Below, piece after piece: positions 1-8,084 of a DNA stretch of 41,795 bases (position 1 is its first letter; each line of letters opens with the position of its first letter). The translations under genes were made by a program, and so were the position numbers. Origin of the DNA: Candidatus Obscuribacterales bacterium (GTDB lineage: Bacteria; Cyanobacteriota; Vampirovibrionia; Obscuribacterales; Obscuribacteraceae). The stretch covers positions 1 through 41,795 of the forward strand of contig JAKFVU010000022.1 of assembly GCA_021732025.1 (NCBI GenBank), read 5' to 3'. The notes under the pieces were generated by a model. That model was not told the origin of the DNA. It searched no databases and was given only the letters and a program-made list of their open reading frames with translations.

Positions 1-3
1 GGC

Positions 4-19
4 TTACAGGTGCCTGTAA
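4..19. other. Inverted repeat at left edge
   Basis: TTACAGG and CCTGTAA form a perfect 7-bp inverted repeat around a 2-base centre, followed by a moderately T-rich stretch. It could be the end of a terminator hairpin for a gene lying left of the window, but the T-run is poor. The rest of 1-235 is an AT-rich leader in which I see no gene; TTGACT at 69-74 resembles a -35 box but has no good -10 partner. Confidence 0.35.
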
Positions 20-235
20 ATAATCTCTTTTCAATCGCCTTCCATTAACTAGCATTAATTACGAGATGTTGACTATACAAAAGATACATTAGTACCATTT
101 GATATATTCAGTAATTGAGTTATGGCATCCCTGTTTATCGAGGGCTTCCCGCAGGCTGGCGGTTAGCTCAGTTTATTTGTCGCCGGTAATATTCCAAATA
201 GTTATTGGCCTGGTCTTTTTTCCAAGGAGAAATAA

Positions 236-1549
236 ATGTCAGTTCCCTTGAATCGCGAAGAGCTTAAGAAGAAGCGTGAGAAATTCATCATCCCGGGTGT
301 TAAGCAAATGTACGCTGACCCACCTCACTTCGTTAAAGGGAAAGGTCAGTATCTCTTTGATGAAACCGGGCGCGAATATCTAGACATGTTCGCTGGTATC
401 GTCACCGTATCGGTTGGCCATTGCCATCCTAAGGTTGTGCAGGCCACGGTTAATCAGGTTAATACCCTACAACACACCTCTACTATATTTATGACCCAGC
501 CGATGGTCGACCTTGGCGAGAAGTTGGCCGAGATTTCTCCCGGAGACATGAGCAAGTCGTTCATCACCAATTCGGGTACTGAAGCTAACGAAGCAGCTAT
601 TCGTTTTGCTCGTTTGGCCACTGGTCGCCATGAAGTGATTGCTCTTGAGCATTCTTATCATGGCGAATCGCACCTAGCTTCAACTCTAACTGCCAACCAT
701 AACTGGCGCCCCGATACCATGCCTGCTGCAGGTGTTGCTTATGCTGCCAATGCTTATTGCTACCGTTGCCCTTTCCAAAAGTCACCTGATAGCTGCGGCC
801 TTGAATGCGCCAAAGATGTAGAGCGTGTCATTCAGTCACAAACAAGCGGCAAACCAGCCGTGATGATTGCCGAACCCATTCAAGGTGTTGGTGGTGCTAT
901 TACGCCACCAGACGATTATTTCGTTGAAGTGAAGAAAATTCTCGAAAAATACGGTGCTCTCTTTATTGCTGACGAAGTGCAAACCGGTGTCGGTCGCACA
1001 GGCAAGCATTGGTTTGGTATCAGCAGCTACGGCGTGCAGCCAGACATTATCACCATGGCTAAAGGCTTAGCTAACGGCTTGCCGATTGGTGCTGTTATCA
1101 CCACAGAAGACGTGGCCAAGGCATTGCAGAAGCAAACTATCAATACTTTTGGTGGCAATCCAGTATCTGCCGCAACTGCTCTTGCTGTTCTTGAAACCAT
1201 CGAAGAAGAAAAATTGATGGAGAATGCCCGTGTCGTTGGCGACTATCTAATGGCTGGTCTGAAAGACTTGCAGAAGCAGTTCCCTGAAGTGATCGGAGAT
1301 GTGCGTGGCAAGGGCTTGATGGTTGGCATGGAATTGGCTGACAAGAATAAAGTGCCACTGTCGCAAGAAACTATGCGCATCGTAGAGATGTCTAAAGACG
1401 AAGGTGTGGTTATTGGTAAAGGTGGAATGTGGGGCAATGTCATTCGCATCAAGCCACCACTTTCAATCACTAAAGACAACGTCGACACCATGCTTAAAGT
1501 CCTGAAGAAGTGCATCGAGTCGGTCGTCAAAGTTCACGCCAAAGCCTAA
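236..1549 (+). CDS. Class III PLP aminotransferase, probably beta-alanine/alanine-glyoxylate type
   Basis: A 437-aa fold-type I (class III) aminotransferase. Visible motifs are NSGTEAN at residues 112-118, the cofactor Asp in ADEVQTG (D246) and the predicted Schiff-base lysine K276 in MAKGLANG. Length is normal for the class. The start is supported by AAGGAG at 224-229, seven bases before the ATG. Next to beta-ureidopropionase and PreT/PreA, the likely job is transfer of the amino group of beta-alanine (or beta-aminoisobutyrate) to pyruvate or glyoxylate, giving malonate semialdehyde, the last step of reductive uracil/thymine breakdown. The substrate is inferred from context; the family also holds ornithine, GABA and acetylornithine enzymes. 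Four cysteines (C175, C178, C187, C191) sit in a short insert before the conserved EPIQG segment and could bind a metal. Confidence 0.88.
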   Translation: MSVPLNREELKKKREKFIIPGVKQMYADPPHFVKGKGQYLFDETGREYLDMFAGIVTVSVGHCHPKVVQATVNQVNTLQHTSTIFMTQPMVDLGEKLAEISPGDMSKSFITNSGTEANEAAIRFARLATGRHEVIALEHSYHGESHLASTLTANHNWRPDTMPAAGVAYAANAYCYRCPFQKSPDSCGLECAKDVERVIQSQTSGKPAVMIAEPIQGVGGAITPPDDYFVEVKKILEKYGALFIADEVQTGVGRTGKHWFGISSYGVQPDIITMAKGLANGLPIGAVITTEDVAKALQKQTINTFGGNPVSAATALAVLETIEEEKLMENARVVGDYLMAGLKDLQKQFPEVIGDVRGKGLMVGMELADKNKVPLSQETMRIVEMSKDEGVVIGKGGMWGNVIRIKPPLSITKDNVDTMLKVLKKCIESVVKVHAKA

Positions 1550-1581
1550 CTAACAGCGAATAAAATCTGAGGAGTACAAGT

Positions 1582-2487
1582 ATGTCCAGCAATAACGGCA
1601 ACTCAAGAGTGGTTCGCTGCGGCTTGATTCAAACAAAAAATGATGTCATTTCACCAGAGGGTGGAACCGACAAGAAATTGCTTGAAGAAATCAAAGACAG
1701 TATGTTGAAAAAACATATTGAGTACACCAAGCAAGCCCACGAAAAGGGCGTGCAAATTCTTTGCTATCAAGAAATTTTCAACGGACCATATTTCTGTGCT
1801 GAGCAAGAAACTTGCTGGTATGACACTGCAGAAGAAATTCCTAACGGTCCTACCATCAAGAAGATGCAAGAGCTAGCCAAGAAATACAAGATGGTCTTGG
1901 TTGTTCCGATTTACGAGAAAGAACAAGCTGGTGTTTATTACAACACTGCTGCTGTGATTGACGCCAATGGCGAGTATCTAGGCAAGTATCGCAAGAATCA
2001 TATTCCTCACGTGGCGCCTGGTTTCTGGGAGAAGTTCTACTTCAAGCCAGGTAATCTTGGCTATCCAGTATTCAAAACCGCTTATGCCACCATCGGTGTT
2101 TATATCTGCTATGACAGACACTTCCCTGAAGGCGCACGTGCTCTTGGTTTAAATGGAGCTGAAATTGTCTTCAACCCATCAGCTACTGTGGCTGGTTTGT
2201 CTGAGTATTTGTGGAAGCTTGAGCAACCAGCTCATGCTGCTGCCAATGGCTACTTCTTAGGCGCAATCAACCGGGTGGGCACAGAAGCTCCCTGGAACAT
2301 TGGTGAGTTCTATGGCTCCAGCTACTTCTGCGATCCTCGTGGGCAAATAGTGGCCTGTGCTAGCCGAGATCAAGAAGAACTTCTTGTCTCTGATTTAGAC
2401 CTCGATCAAATTCGCCAAGTGCGCAATACCTGGCAGTTCTTCCGCGATAGACGACCAGAGACTTATGACACTCTAGTCAAGCTCTAG
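1582..2487 (+). CDS. Beta-ureidopropionase-like nitrilase-family amidohydrolase
   Basis: A 301-aa protein of the carbon-nitrogen hydrolase (nitrilase) superfamily. The catalytic set is visible: E64 in YQEIFNGPYFC, K138 in KYRKNHIPH, and nucleophile C176 in VYICYDRHFPEG, with a second glutamate at E150 in FWEKF. The KNHIPH and ICYDRHFPE blocks resemble N-carbamoyl-beta-alanine amidohydrolases and N-carbamoylputrescine amidases. Between a PLP aminotransferase (32 bases upstream) and PreT/PreA, the predicted reaction is N-carbamoyl-beta-alanine to beta-alanine, CO2 and ammonia in the cytosol. GAGGAG at 1569-1574 supports the ATG. N-carbamoylputrescine amidase is the main alternative, made less likely by the neighbours. 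Confidence 0.85.
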   Translation: MSSNNGNSRVVRCGLIQTKNDVISPEGGTDKKLLEEIKDSMLKKHIEYTKQAHEKGVQILCYQEIFNGPYFCAEQETCWYDTAEEIPNGPTIKKMQELAKKYKMVLVVPIYEKEQAGVYYNTAAVIDANGEYLGKYRKNHIPHVAPGFWEKFYFKPGNLGYPVFKTAYATIGVYICYDRHFPEGARALGLNGAEIVFNPSATVAGLSEYLWKLEQPAHAAANGYFLGAINRVGTEAPWNIGEFYGSSYFCDPRGQIVACASRDQEELLVSDLDLDQIRQVRNTWQFFRDRRPETYDTLVKL

Positions 2488-2512
2488 ACCAAAGCTAATG
2501 GGTCATTGGGTC

Positions 2513-2554
2513 CAAATTGGAAAATACTTGAGTACTCAAGTATTTTCCAATTTG
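2513..2554. repeat. Perfect 42-bp palindrome
   Basis: Two 21-base arms with no spacer are exact reverse complements, centred between 2533 and 2534 on GAGT/ACTC. Allowing one bulged base, GGTC at 2509-2512 and GACC at 2556-2559 extend the pairing. No T-run follows, so a simple intrinsic terminator is unlikely. It lies between the amidohydrolase and preT, where an operator, an RNA-processing hairpin or a small mobile repeat are all possible. Confidence 0.85.
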
Positions 2555-2565
2555 AGACCAGAACA

Positions 2566-2604
2566 AATTACAAGAGTAAATTACAAGAATTAATTACAAG
2601 AATC
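2566..2604 (+). repeat. Three tandem 13-bp repeats upstream of preT
   Basis: Three consecutive 13-base units share AATTACAAGA, with the core ATTACAAGA at 2567, 2580 and 2593, and differ only in the last three bases. They fill the gap between the large palindrome and the preT ribosome-binding site. They may be regulatory iterons or the product of slippage. Confidence 0.8.
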
Positions 2605-2626
2605 TTGAAATGTTAGGCGAGGAACC

Positions 2627-4027
2627 ATGGCAGAGCACTACAAGCCAAATAAATATAAGGCCTGGGAACTTACACTGGAAGAGCGCTTTCAGGAAGTTTA
2701 TCCACCGTTTTCAGAAAGAGAAGCAGTGCTCGAAGCTAACCGCTGTCTCTACTGTCACGATGCACCATGCATGGTGGCCTGTCCCACTGATATCGACATC
2801 CCCACTTTCATTCGCAAGATTGCCACTGGTAACACCAAGGGTTCTGCTCGCACAATCTTAGAATCAAATTTGATGGGTGCTACATGTTCGCGGGTTTGCC
2901 CTGTTGATGTTCTCTGTGAAGGCGACTGTGTTCTCACTGCTGACCATAAGCCCATTGCTATTGGCCGATTGCAGCGTTATGCCACTGATTATGCCAACGA
3001 TAAAGGCATTCGCTTCTTTAAAGCCGGCGAACCAAACGGCAAGAGAGTAGCTGTAGTTGGTGCTGGTCCGGCTGGTTTGTCTTGCGCTGGGGAGCTAGCT
3101 AAAGCTGGCTTTGCCGTCACTGTCTACGAGAAGAAGAAATGGTCAGGTGGCCTTTCTACATACGGCATCGTTGTTTTCCGCGAGCCAGTTGAAGTGAGTT
3201 TGGCCGAAGTAAAAATGATCGAAGAGCTAGGTGTGAAGTTCACCAACGACACCGAGATCGGTAAAGATCTGAGCTTTGAGCAACTAGTCAAAGACTATGA
3301 TGCTGTTTTCTTAGGTATTGGTTTAGGTAACGTGCCTGAAATGGAAGTTCCTGGCGAACACCTTACTGGCGTTTTGGACGGCCTCGAGTTTGTTGAAGAG
3401 ACAAAGACTGAGAGCCTTGATTCAATTAAACACGGAAATCGCATCTGTGTTATCGGTGCCGGTAACACCGCCATCGACTGCGCCACCATTGCCCGACGCT
3501 TGGGTGCTGAACGTGTCACCATGATTTATCGCCGCTCAGAAGCGGAGATGCCTGCTTATCACTTTGAATATGAGTTTGCCCTCAAAGAAGGGGTGAGTTT
3601 TATGTTCTTGACTCAACCAATTGAGATTCTAAGTAATGACCAAGGTGCAGTGGACGGTCTCAAATGCATAAGAATGGATTTGGGCAAGCCCGATGCTTCT
3701 GGCCGCCGCAGCCCCGTGCCTGTGCCAGATTCTGAGTTTGTCGTACCTTGCGACATGGTAATTAAGGCCATTGGTCAGAATAAACCTTCTGGAATACTAG
3801 CGATGTTGGCACCATTTGGTGTCGAGCAAGTGAAAGGCTACCTTAAGGTTAATGACGAAAACCGTACTGCCCACGAAAAGATATTTGCTGGTGGTGACTG
3901 TGTTAGAAGCCATGGCGAAGCATCAACAGTGATGGCTGTGCAGGATGGCAAAATTGCCGCTGCCAGTATCGCTAAGCAGTTGGTGGGAACGTCTAGGCCT
4001 TTAGCAGAAGCCGTTTCTAAAAAGTAG
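2627..4027 (+). CDS. preT: Dihydropyrimidine dehydrogenase small subunit, NAD(P)H/FAD and Fe-S (PreT)
   Basis: A 466-aa GltD-like flavoprotein. The N-terminal Fe-S domain has cysteines C40, C43, C48, C52 and C87, C91, C97, C101, matching the two 4Fe-4S sites of DPD domain I. The FAD motif GAGPAG is at 145-150 and a second Rossmann motif GAGNTA starts at 277 for NAD(P)H. In the PreT/PreA complex this subunit takes electrons from NAD(P)H and passes them to PreA, which reduces uracil or thymine to the 5,6-dihydro form. preA follows 59 bases downstream. A GltD or NfnB-type subunit would look similar, but the adjacent PreA makes PreT the best call. The start follows GAGGA at 2619-2623. Confidence 0.9.
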   Translation: MAEHYKPNKYKAWELTLEERFQEVYPPFSEREAVLEANRCLYCHDAPCMVACPTDIDIPTFIRKIATGNTKGSARTILESNLMGATCSRVCPVDVLCEGDCVLTADHKPIAIGRLQRYATDYANDKGIRFFKAGEPNGKRVAVVGAGPAGLSCAGELAKAGFAVTVYEKKKWSGGLSTYGIVVFREPVEVSLAEVKMIEELGVKFTNDTEIGKDLSFEQLVKDYDAVFLGIGLGNVPEMEVPGEHLTGVLDGLEFVEETKTESLDSIKHGNRICVIGAGNTAIDCATIARRLGAERVTMIYRRSEAEMPAYHFEYEFALKEGVSFMFLTQPIEILSNDQGAVDGLKCIRMDLGKPDASGRRSPVPVPDSEFVVPCDMVIKAIGQNKPSGILAMLAPFGVEQVKGYLKVNDENRTAHEKIFAGGDCVRSHGEASTVMAVQDGKIAAASIAKQLVGTSRPLAEAVSKK

Positions 4028-4086
4028 ATTTGCTCTAGCCCTTTCTCTCTGTCTATAACTCCGTTTGTATTTCGGGAAAAATTTAA

Positions 4087-5424
4087 ATGCCAGATCTATC
4101 GATCGATTTTTGCGGTATCAAGTCACCAAATCCATTTTGGTTAGCGTCGGCTCCGCCAGCCAATTCTGCCTATCAGATTCAAAAAGCTTTTGAGCAAGGA
4201 TGGGGTGGTGCAGTATGGAAAACAATCGGTGCGCCAGTACTGAATGTTTGCAATCGCTACGGCACCATCGACTACAAAGGCAGCAAAATAATTGGCCTCA
4301 ATAACGTTGAGTTGATTTCCGATCGGCCTATAGACCTCAACTTGCGTGAGATGGCCGAAGTAAAACGTAATTTTCCACATCATGCTGTGATTGCATCAAT
4401 CATGGTGGAATCAAAAAAAGAAGCCTGGCAAGAAATTATCAAACGCACTGAAGAGACCGGGATCGATGGCTTTGAACTGAATTTCGGCTGCCCCCACGGC
4501 ATGTCAGAGCGTGGCATGGGTTCGGCCATGGGTCAGGTTCCTGAATACACTGCCATGGTCACTGAGTGGGTCATGGCTGTGGCTACTAAGCCAGTCATAG
4601 TTAAGTTGACACCCAACGTCACTGATATTGTTTTGCCAGCAAGAGCTGCCCTAAAAGGTGGTGCTTCTGCCCTTTCGTTAATTAACACCATCAATAGTGT
4701 TATGGGTGTTGACCTCGATACTTTTGAATTGCAACCAAATGTTGGCGGCAAAGGCGGCCACGGCGGTTATGCAGGCCCAGCAGTCAAACCTATTGCCTTG
4801 CACTTACTCAGTGCAGTAGCGGCAGATCCTGAAATACTGAAGTCTCGCCTGCCAATATCTGGTATGGGCGGCGTTGAAACTTGGCGCGATGCGGTTGAAT
4901 TTATGTTGCTTGGCGCCACCTCTGTACAGGTCTGCACTGCGGTAATGCACTGGGGCTTCAGAATTGTTGAAGACATGATTGAAGGCATGTCAAATTGGAT
5001 GGAAGAGAAAGGCTTTGAAACCTGCGACGATTTTATCGGCAAGTCACTGCCTCGAGTTTCCAATTTCGGCGACTTTGACCTCGGCTTCCAGTCTGTTGCG
5101 GCAATCAATCACGATAAATGTATTCAGTGTAATCTTTGCTACATCGCCTGTAATGACGCTGCTCACCAATGTATTGACCTAAAAGAACTTAAAATCACAA
5201 ATGAAGCGAAAGAGCGCTTATGGCCAGTTGTGAGAGAAGAAGACTGTGTTGGTTGCGATTTGTGCTCTCGTGTCTGTCCTGTGGATGATTGCATCACCAT
5301 GGTAGAAATCGATACAGGAAGGCCGCATATCACCTGGAATCAGCTGGTTGCGTCCAAGCCTGAAGTCTTAGAATGGGACAAGATGGAAGAATATCGCAAG
5401 ACTGCGAACATACATATACACTAA
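4087..5424 (+). CDS. preA: Dihydropyrimidine dehydrogenase catalytic subunit (PreA)
   Basis: A 445-aa protein with a DHOD-like FMN barrel (residues 1 to about 320) and a C-terminal two-cluster ferredoxin domain. NFGCPHG places C135 at the position of the catalytic cysteine of DPD, near the conserved MSERGMG segment. The 4Fe-4S ligands are C345, C348, C351, C355 and C387, C390, C393, C397. It reduces uracil and thymine with electrons delivered by PreT. No clear Shine-Dalgarno precedes the ATG; GGGAAAAA lies 5-12 bases before it. The short gap to preT suggests one transcript. With the upstream amidohydrolase and aminotransferase it gives steps 1, 3 and 4 of the reductive pathway. Confidence 0.93.
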   Translation: MPDLSIDFCGIKSPNPFWLASAPPANSAYQIQKAFEQGWGGAVWKTIGAPVLNVCNRYGTIDYKGSKIIGLNNVELISDRPIDLNLREMAEVKRNFPHHAVIASIMVESKKEAWQEIIKRTEETGIDGFELNFGCPHGMSERGMGSAMGQVPEYTAMVTEWVMAVATKPVIVKLTPNVTDIVLPARAALKGGASALSLINTINSVMGVDLDTFELQPNVGGKGGHGGYAGPAVKPIALHLLSAVAADPEILKSRLPISGMGGVETWRDAVEFMLLGATSVQVCTAVMHWGFRIVEDMIEGMSNWMEEKGFETCDDFIGKSLPRVSNFGDFDLGFQSVAAINHDKCIQCNLCYIACNDAAHQCIDLKELKITNEAKERLWPVVREEDCVGCDLCSRVCPVDDCITMVEIDTGRPHITWNQLVASKPEVLEWDKMEEYRKTANIHIH

Positions 5425-5425
5425 G

Positions 5426-5453
5426 TAATGCACTAAATTACCTCTGTGCATTA
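5426..5453. promoter_or_regulatory. Inverted repeat after preA / before hydrolase gene
   Basis: TAATGCAC (5426-5433) and GTGCATTA (5446-5453) are perfect 8-bp arms 12 bases apart, starting one base after the preA stop. With no T-run it is a poor terminator. The 20-bp arm spacing suits a dimeric repressor site, and TTAATA at 5451-5456 could be a -10 box for the next gene. Confidence 0.45.
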
Positions 5454-5463
5454 ATATGTAGCG

Positions 5464-6618
5464 ATGTCTTTGTCCAAGTATCCAATCAGTTATGCAAGTG
5501 TTTCTGGGGCACCTCCCTCAGCGATAGGCCTTGCCATACTGAAAAGATGCAATTTTTTCCGCTGCTTACTCCTATTTTTAGTTATCTGCTGTGGCGCTGG
5601 CGGCCCCATCTCTATCGCCTTGGCCGCAGAGTCGGCTGTTTCGGTAAATGGTGCTTCAGTAAGCGGGTCATCGATGGATAGCGCAACCAATCAGGCTCAA
5701 TTGAAGAAAAGCCTGCCTAAGACAAGTGCCAGCCTCTATTTCGCTTGTGAGCGCAAGCTGGCCCTCAAAGGAAAGCGTATTAAGGCTTCTGACTGGTTAG
5801 GGAAAACTAGTAAAGAGCTTTCGTACGGCGACCGCGCTGCTGATTGTGATTCGGTTTATTCTGAAGAGAAGTTGTTCGAGAGAATTTCTAACGAAATAAA
5901 CAGCAGTGGTCAACCACTGACAGTGTTTATCCACGGCTGCTGTGTCAGTTTTAGTGAAGACTTGATTCAAGCTAACGACATACAGCAAGCCTTGCACGCG
6001 GCCGGTTTGAAGGGGCCTTTATTGGCCTACGACTGGGCTACGCCCTGCTACAACTATGCTGGGTCGCTGGCTAAGTTACCTGGTTGTCGCTCCAACTTTA
6101 CTGCTTTTCTTGAGCGGCTAGTGGCAAAAATTGGTCGAGACAAGATTGTAATAGTGGCTCATAGTCTAGGTATTCATGCCCTGCAAAATTATTGCAGAAA
6201 AGCTCTTGAGGCTGAGCCTACAGCTAACCAAGTATTTGCTGCTGTGATTCTTAGTCGACCGGACGTCGATTTCAGTTCGTTCAAGAACTCAGAAGCTGCT
6301 CTCAAGAATTTTTCAGGCAAGTTGATGCTGCTCTGTGCCAGAAATGACATCAACCTCAAGCTCTCGTCTTTCATTAGGCGGGCTGGTTACAACTTTGTGG
6401 AAGATCCACGGCCGGTGCATGACAACTATATGCGCTTGGGTCAGGCCAGCGTTGCTTCGGGAGTGGCCGACAGGCTGGCCGTCTACGATATTAGTCATCT
6501 GCGTCTGCGGCACCTAATTCCGTATAAACTAATAGCAGATCTGCTCACTGGTGAAACTTCATCGTACTTAATTGAACGTGCCGATGGCGGCGTTTTAGAG
6601 GTGAAGACTAGGATGTAG
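5464..6618 (+). CDS. Exported DUF900-like alpha/beta hydrolase
   Basis: A 384-aa protein with a long N-region and a hydrophobic segment (about residues 30-54, ending IALAA) that looks like a signal peptide or anchor. The hydrolase core has the oxyanion-side strand TVFIHG (153-158) and the nucleophile elbow AHSLG with S234, a degenerate GxSxG seen in DUF900-type hydrolases. Candidate acid and base are in SRPDVD and SHLRLRHL near the C-terminus. The usual HGYN of DUF900 is HGCC here, and the core has several extra cysteines consistent with a periplasmic or outer-face location. Substrate unknown; an esterase or lipase role is possible. The start has no convincing ribosome site, and I see no ATG, GTG or TTG in frame nearby that keeps the hydrophobic segment. 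Confidence 0.65.
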   Translation: MSLSKYPISYASVSGAPPSAIGLAILKRCNFFRCLLLFLVICCGAGGPISIALAAESAVSVNGASVSGSSMDSATNQAQLKKSLPKTSASLYFACERKLALKGKRIKASDWLGKTSKELSYGDRAADCDSVYSEEKLFERISNEINSSGQPLTVFIHGCCVSFSEDLIQANDIQQALHAAGLKGPLLAYDWATPCYNYAGSLAKLPGCRSNFTAFLERLVAKIGRDKIVIVAHSLGIHALQNYCRKALEAEPTANQVFAAVILSRPDVDFSSFKNSEAALKNFSGKLMLLCARNDINLKLSSFIRRAGYNFVEDPRPVHDNYMRLGQASVASGVADRLAVYDISHLRLRHLIPYKLIADLLTGETSSYLIERADGGVLEVKTRM

Positions 6619-6620
6619 GC

Positions 6621-6629
6621 TGCTATAAT
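6621..6629 (+). promoter_or_regulatory. Extended -10 promoter for the RND operon
   Basis: TGCTATAAT matches the extended -10 consensus (TGnTATAAT) exactly, starting two bases after the preceding stop codon and 27 bases before the adaptor ATG at 6657. No good -35 is seen at 17 bp, as is common for extended -10 promoters. The same ten bases TGCTATAATT occur upstream of accD. Confidence 0.55.
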
Positions 6630-6656
6630 TGCTTGACTACTTAGGCTCGCTTTACC

Positions 6657-8078
6657 ATGGACACCAAGTTAGAAAATCACAAACCCCCGGCTCAACCTGC
6701 GGCTTTGCCTAAGAGCAATAACCGCAAGCAAGCAGTTGTTGGGGTTTTACTAGTTCTTGGTTTGGCCGTCTATGTTTTAAAAGACAAACTGCCCCTCAGT
6801 CCGGGTGCTCGCGAAACTGCGGTTAAAGTTGAGCGCGCCAATAGTGAAGCAGTATTGACTGTAGAGCTGACTAAGGTTGTGCCTCGTGATTTCGAGCGCA
6901 AACTATTGGTCAGTGGTACGGTCTGGGCCTGGGATCCAGTACAAGTTGGTTCTGAGGTAAATGGCCTTAAGGTGCAGTCGGTTCTTGTCGATGACGGCGC
7001 TCGTGTCAAGCGTGGACAGCTTTTGGCCAAGCTTAACAGCAGTATCATCGAAGCTCAGTTAGCAAAGAAGAAAGCTAACCTCATTGGTGCTAAGGCCTCG
7101 TTACTCAAGGCAATACAGCCTTTCCGGGCCGAAGATCTCACATCGTTGCGATATGCCTATAATCAGGCCCAAGCTAATATTTCTCAAGAAGAAGCCAACT
7201 TGGCTAGGGCTCAGGCTAACTACAATGAAGCAGCTGAGAATGCAAAACGCTATACATGGCTCGTTAGCCAGGGCGCTGTCAGTGCTGAAGACGCTGATAA
7301 CCGCTCAACTCAGGCCAAAGTGTATCTTGCAGAAGTGCAGAACTGTGAGCATAAAGTGCGAGCGATTAAGCTTGCTGCTCAACAGGCCAATGACCGCCTG
7401 ACCATGGGTGTGTCTGGTGGCCGGCGGGAAGATATTGAAATTTCAAAATCGCAGTTAGCTGAGATTGCTGCCAATATTGCCGAACTCAATTCGCAACTGG
7501 CGCAAACAGCCATTGTCGCTCCCTGTGACGGGCTCGTGCTCAAGCGCAGTGTGCATATTGGTGATATTTCTAGTACTAGCAAAGTGATGTTTGATTTGGT
7601 GCGAGATGGCAGATTAGAGCTGCGCGCCAATCTGCCAGAAGCTGACATCGGTTTGGTCAAAGCTGGTCAGACTGTGAGAATCGGCGATGTCGATGCCCAT
7701 GTGCGTGAGATCAGTCCAATGATTGATCAAGACACACGGCTAGGAATGGTGCGAATTGATTTGCCGTTAAACACCCATCTGCGTCCGGGTAATTTTGTCA
7801 AAGGCGAAATTGGGCTAGGCAAAGCTAAAGTCAATGCCGTTGGTTCTTCTTCTGTGGTCTACAAAGACAACCGTGCTATTGCCTATACACTTGATGAGGC
7901 TGGTAAGAAGGTGCGTATGCACTTCATAGAGGTTGGTGGCCGGGACGGCGATTTTATTGAAGTGCTGAGCGGTTTAAAAGCTGGAGATCAAGTAGTCGCT
8001 AAGGGTGCTGGCTTCATCAAAGATGGTGATGTGGTCAATGTGCTCAATGCAAACTCTTCGCCAGTGAAGGCTCGCTAG
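6657..8078 (+). CDS. RND efflux periplasmic adaptor (HlyD/MFP family)
   Basis: A 473-aa membrane fusion protein. It has one N-terminal anchor (about 26-41), a first lipoyl half (about 95-126, with SVLVDDGARVKRGQLLAKL), a long alpha-helical coiled-coil hairpin (about 130-280, rich in A, Q, E and L), a second lipoyl half (AIVAPCDGLVLKRSVHIGD), then beta-barrel and membrane-proximal domains. It would bridge the RND pump encoded next to an outer-membrane channel. No TolC-type gene is in the window. The pump starts 6 bases after this stop, so the two are surely co-transcribed. No Shine-Dalgarno is evident before the ATG. Exported substrate unknown. Confidence 0.9.
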   Translation: MDTKLENHKPPAQPAALPKSNNRKQAVVGVLLVLGLAVYVLKDKLPLSPGARETAVKVERANSEAVLTVELTKVVPRDFERKLLVSGTVWAWDPVQVGSEVNGLKVQSVLVDDGARVKRGQLLAKLNSSIIEAQLAKKKANLIGAKASLLKAIQPFRAEDLTSLRYAYNQAQANISQEEANLARAQANYNEAAENAKRYTWLVSQGAVSAEDADNRSTQAKVYLAEVQNCEHKVRAIKLAAQQANDRLTMGVSGGRREDIEISKSQLAEIAANIAELNSQLAQTAIVAPCDGLVLKRSVHIGDISSTSKVMFDLVRDGRLELRANLPEADIGLVKAGQTVRIGDVDAHVREISPMIDQDTRLGMVRIDLPLNTHLRPGNFVKGEIGLGKAKVNAVGSSSVVYKDNRAIAYTLDEAGKKVRMHFIEVGGRDGDFIEVLSGLKAGDQVVAKGAGFIKDGDVVNVLNANSSPVKAR

Positions 8079-8084
8079 ATAACT

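Noticed and set aside
160..185. GGTTAGCTCAG resembling a tRNA D-arm (box A).
   Set aside because: No anticodon stem, T-arm or acceptor stem of the right length can be built around it.
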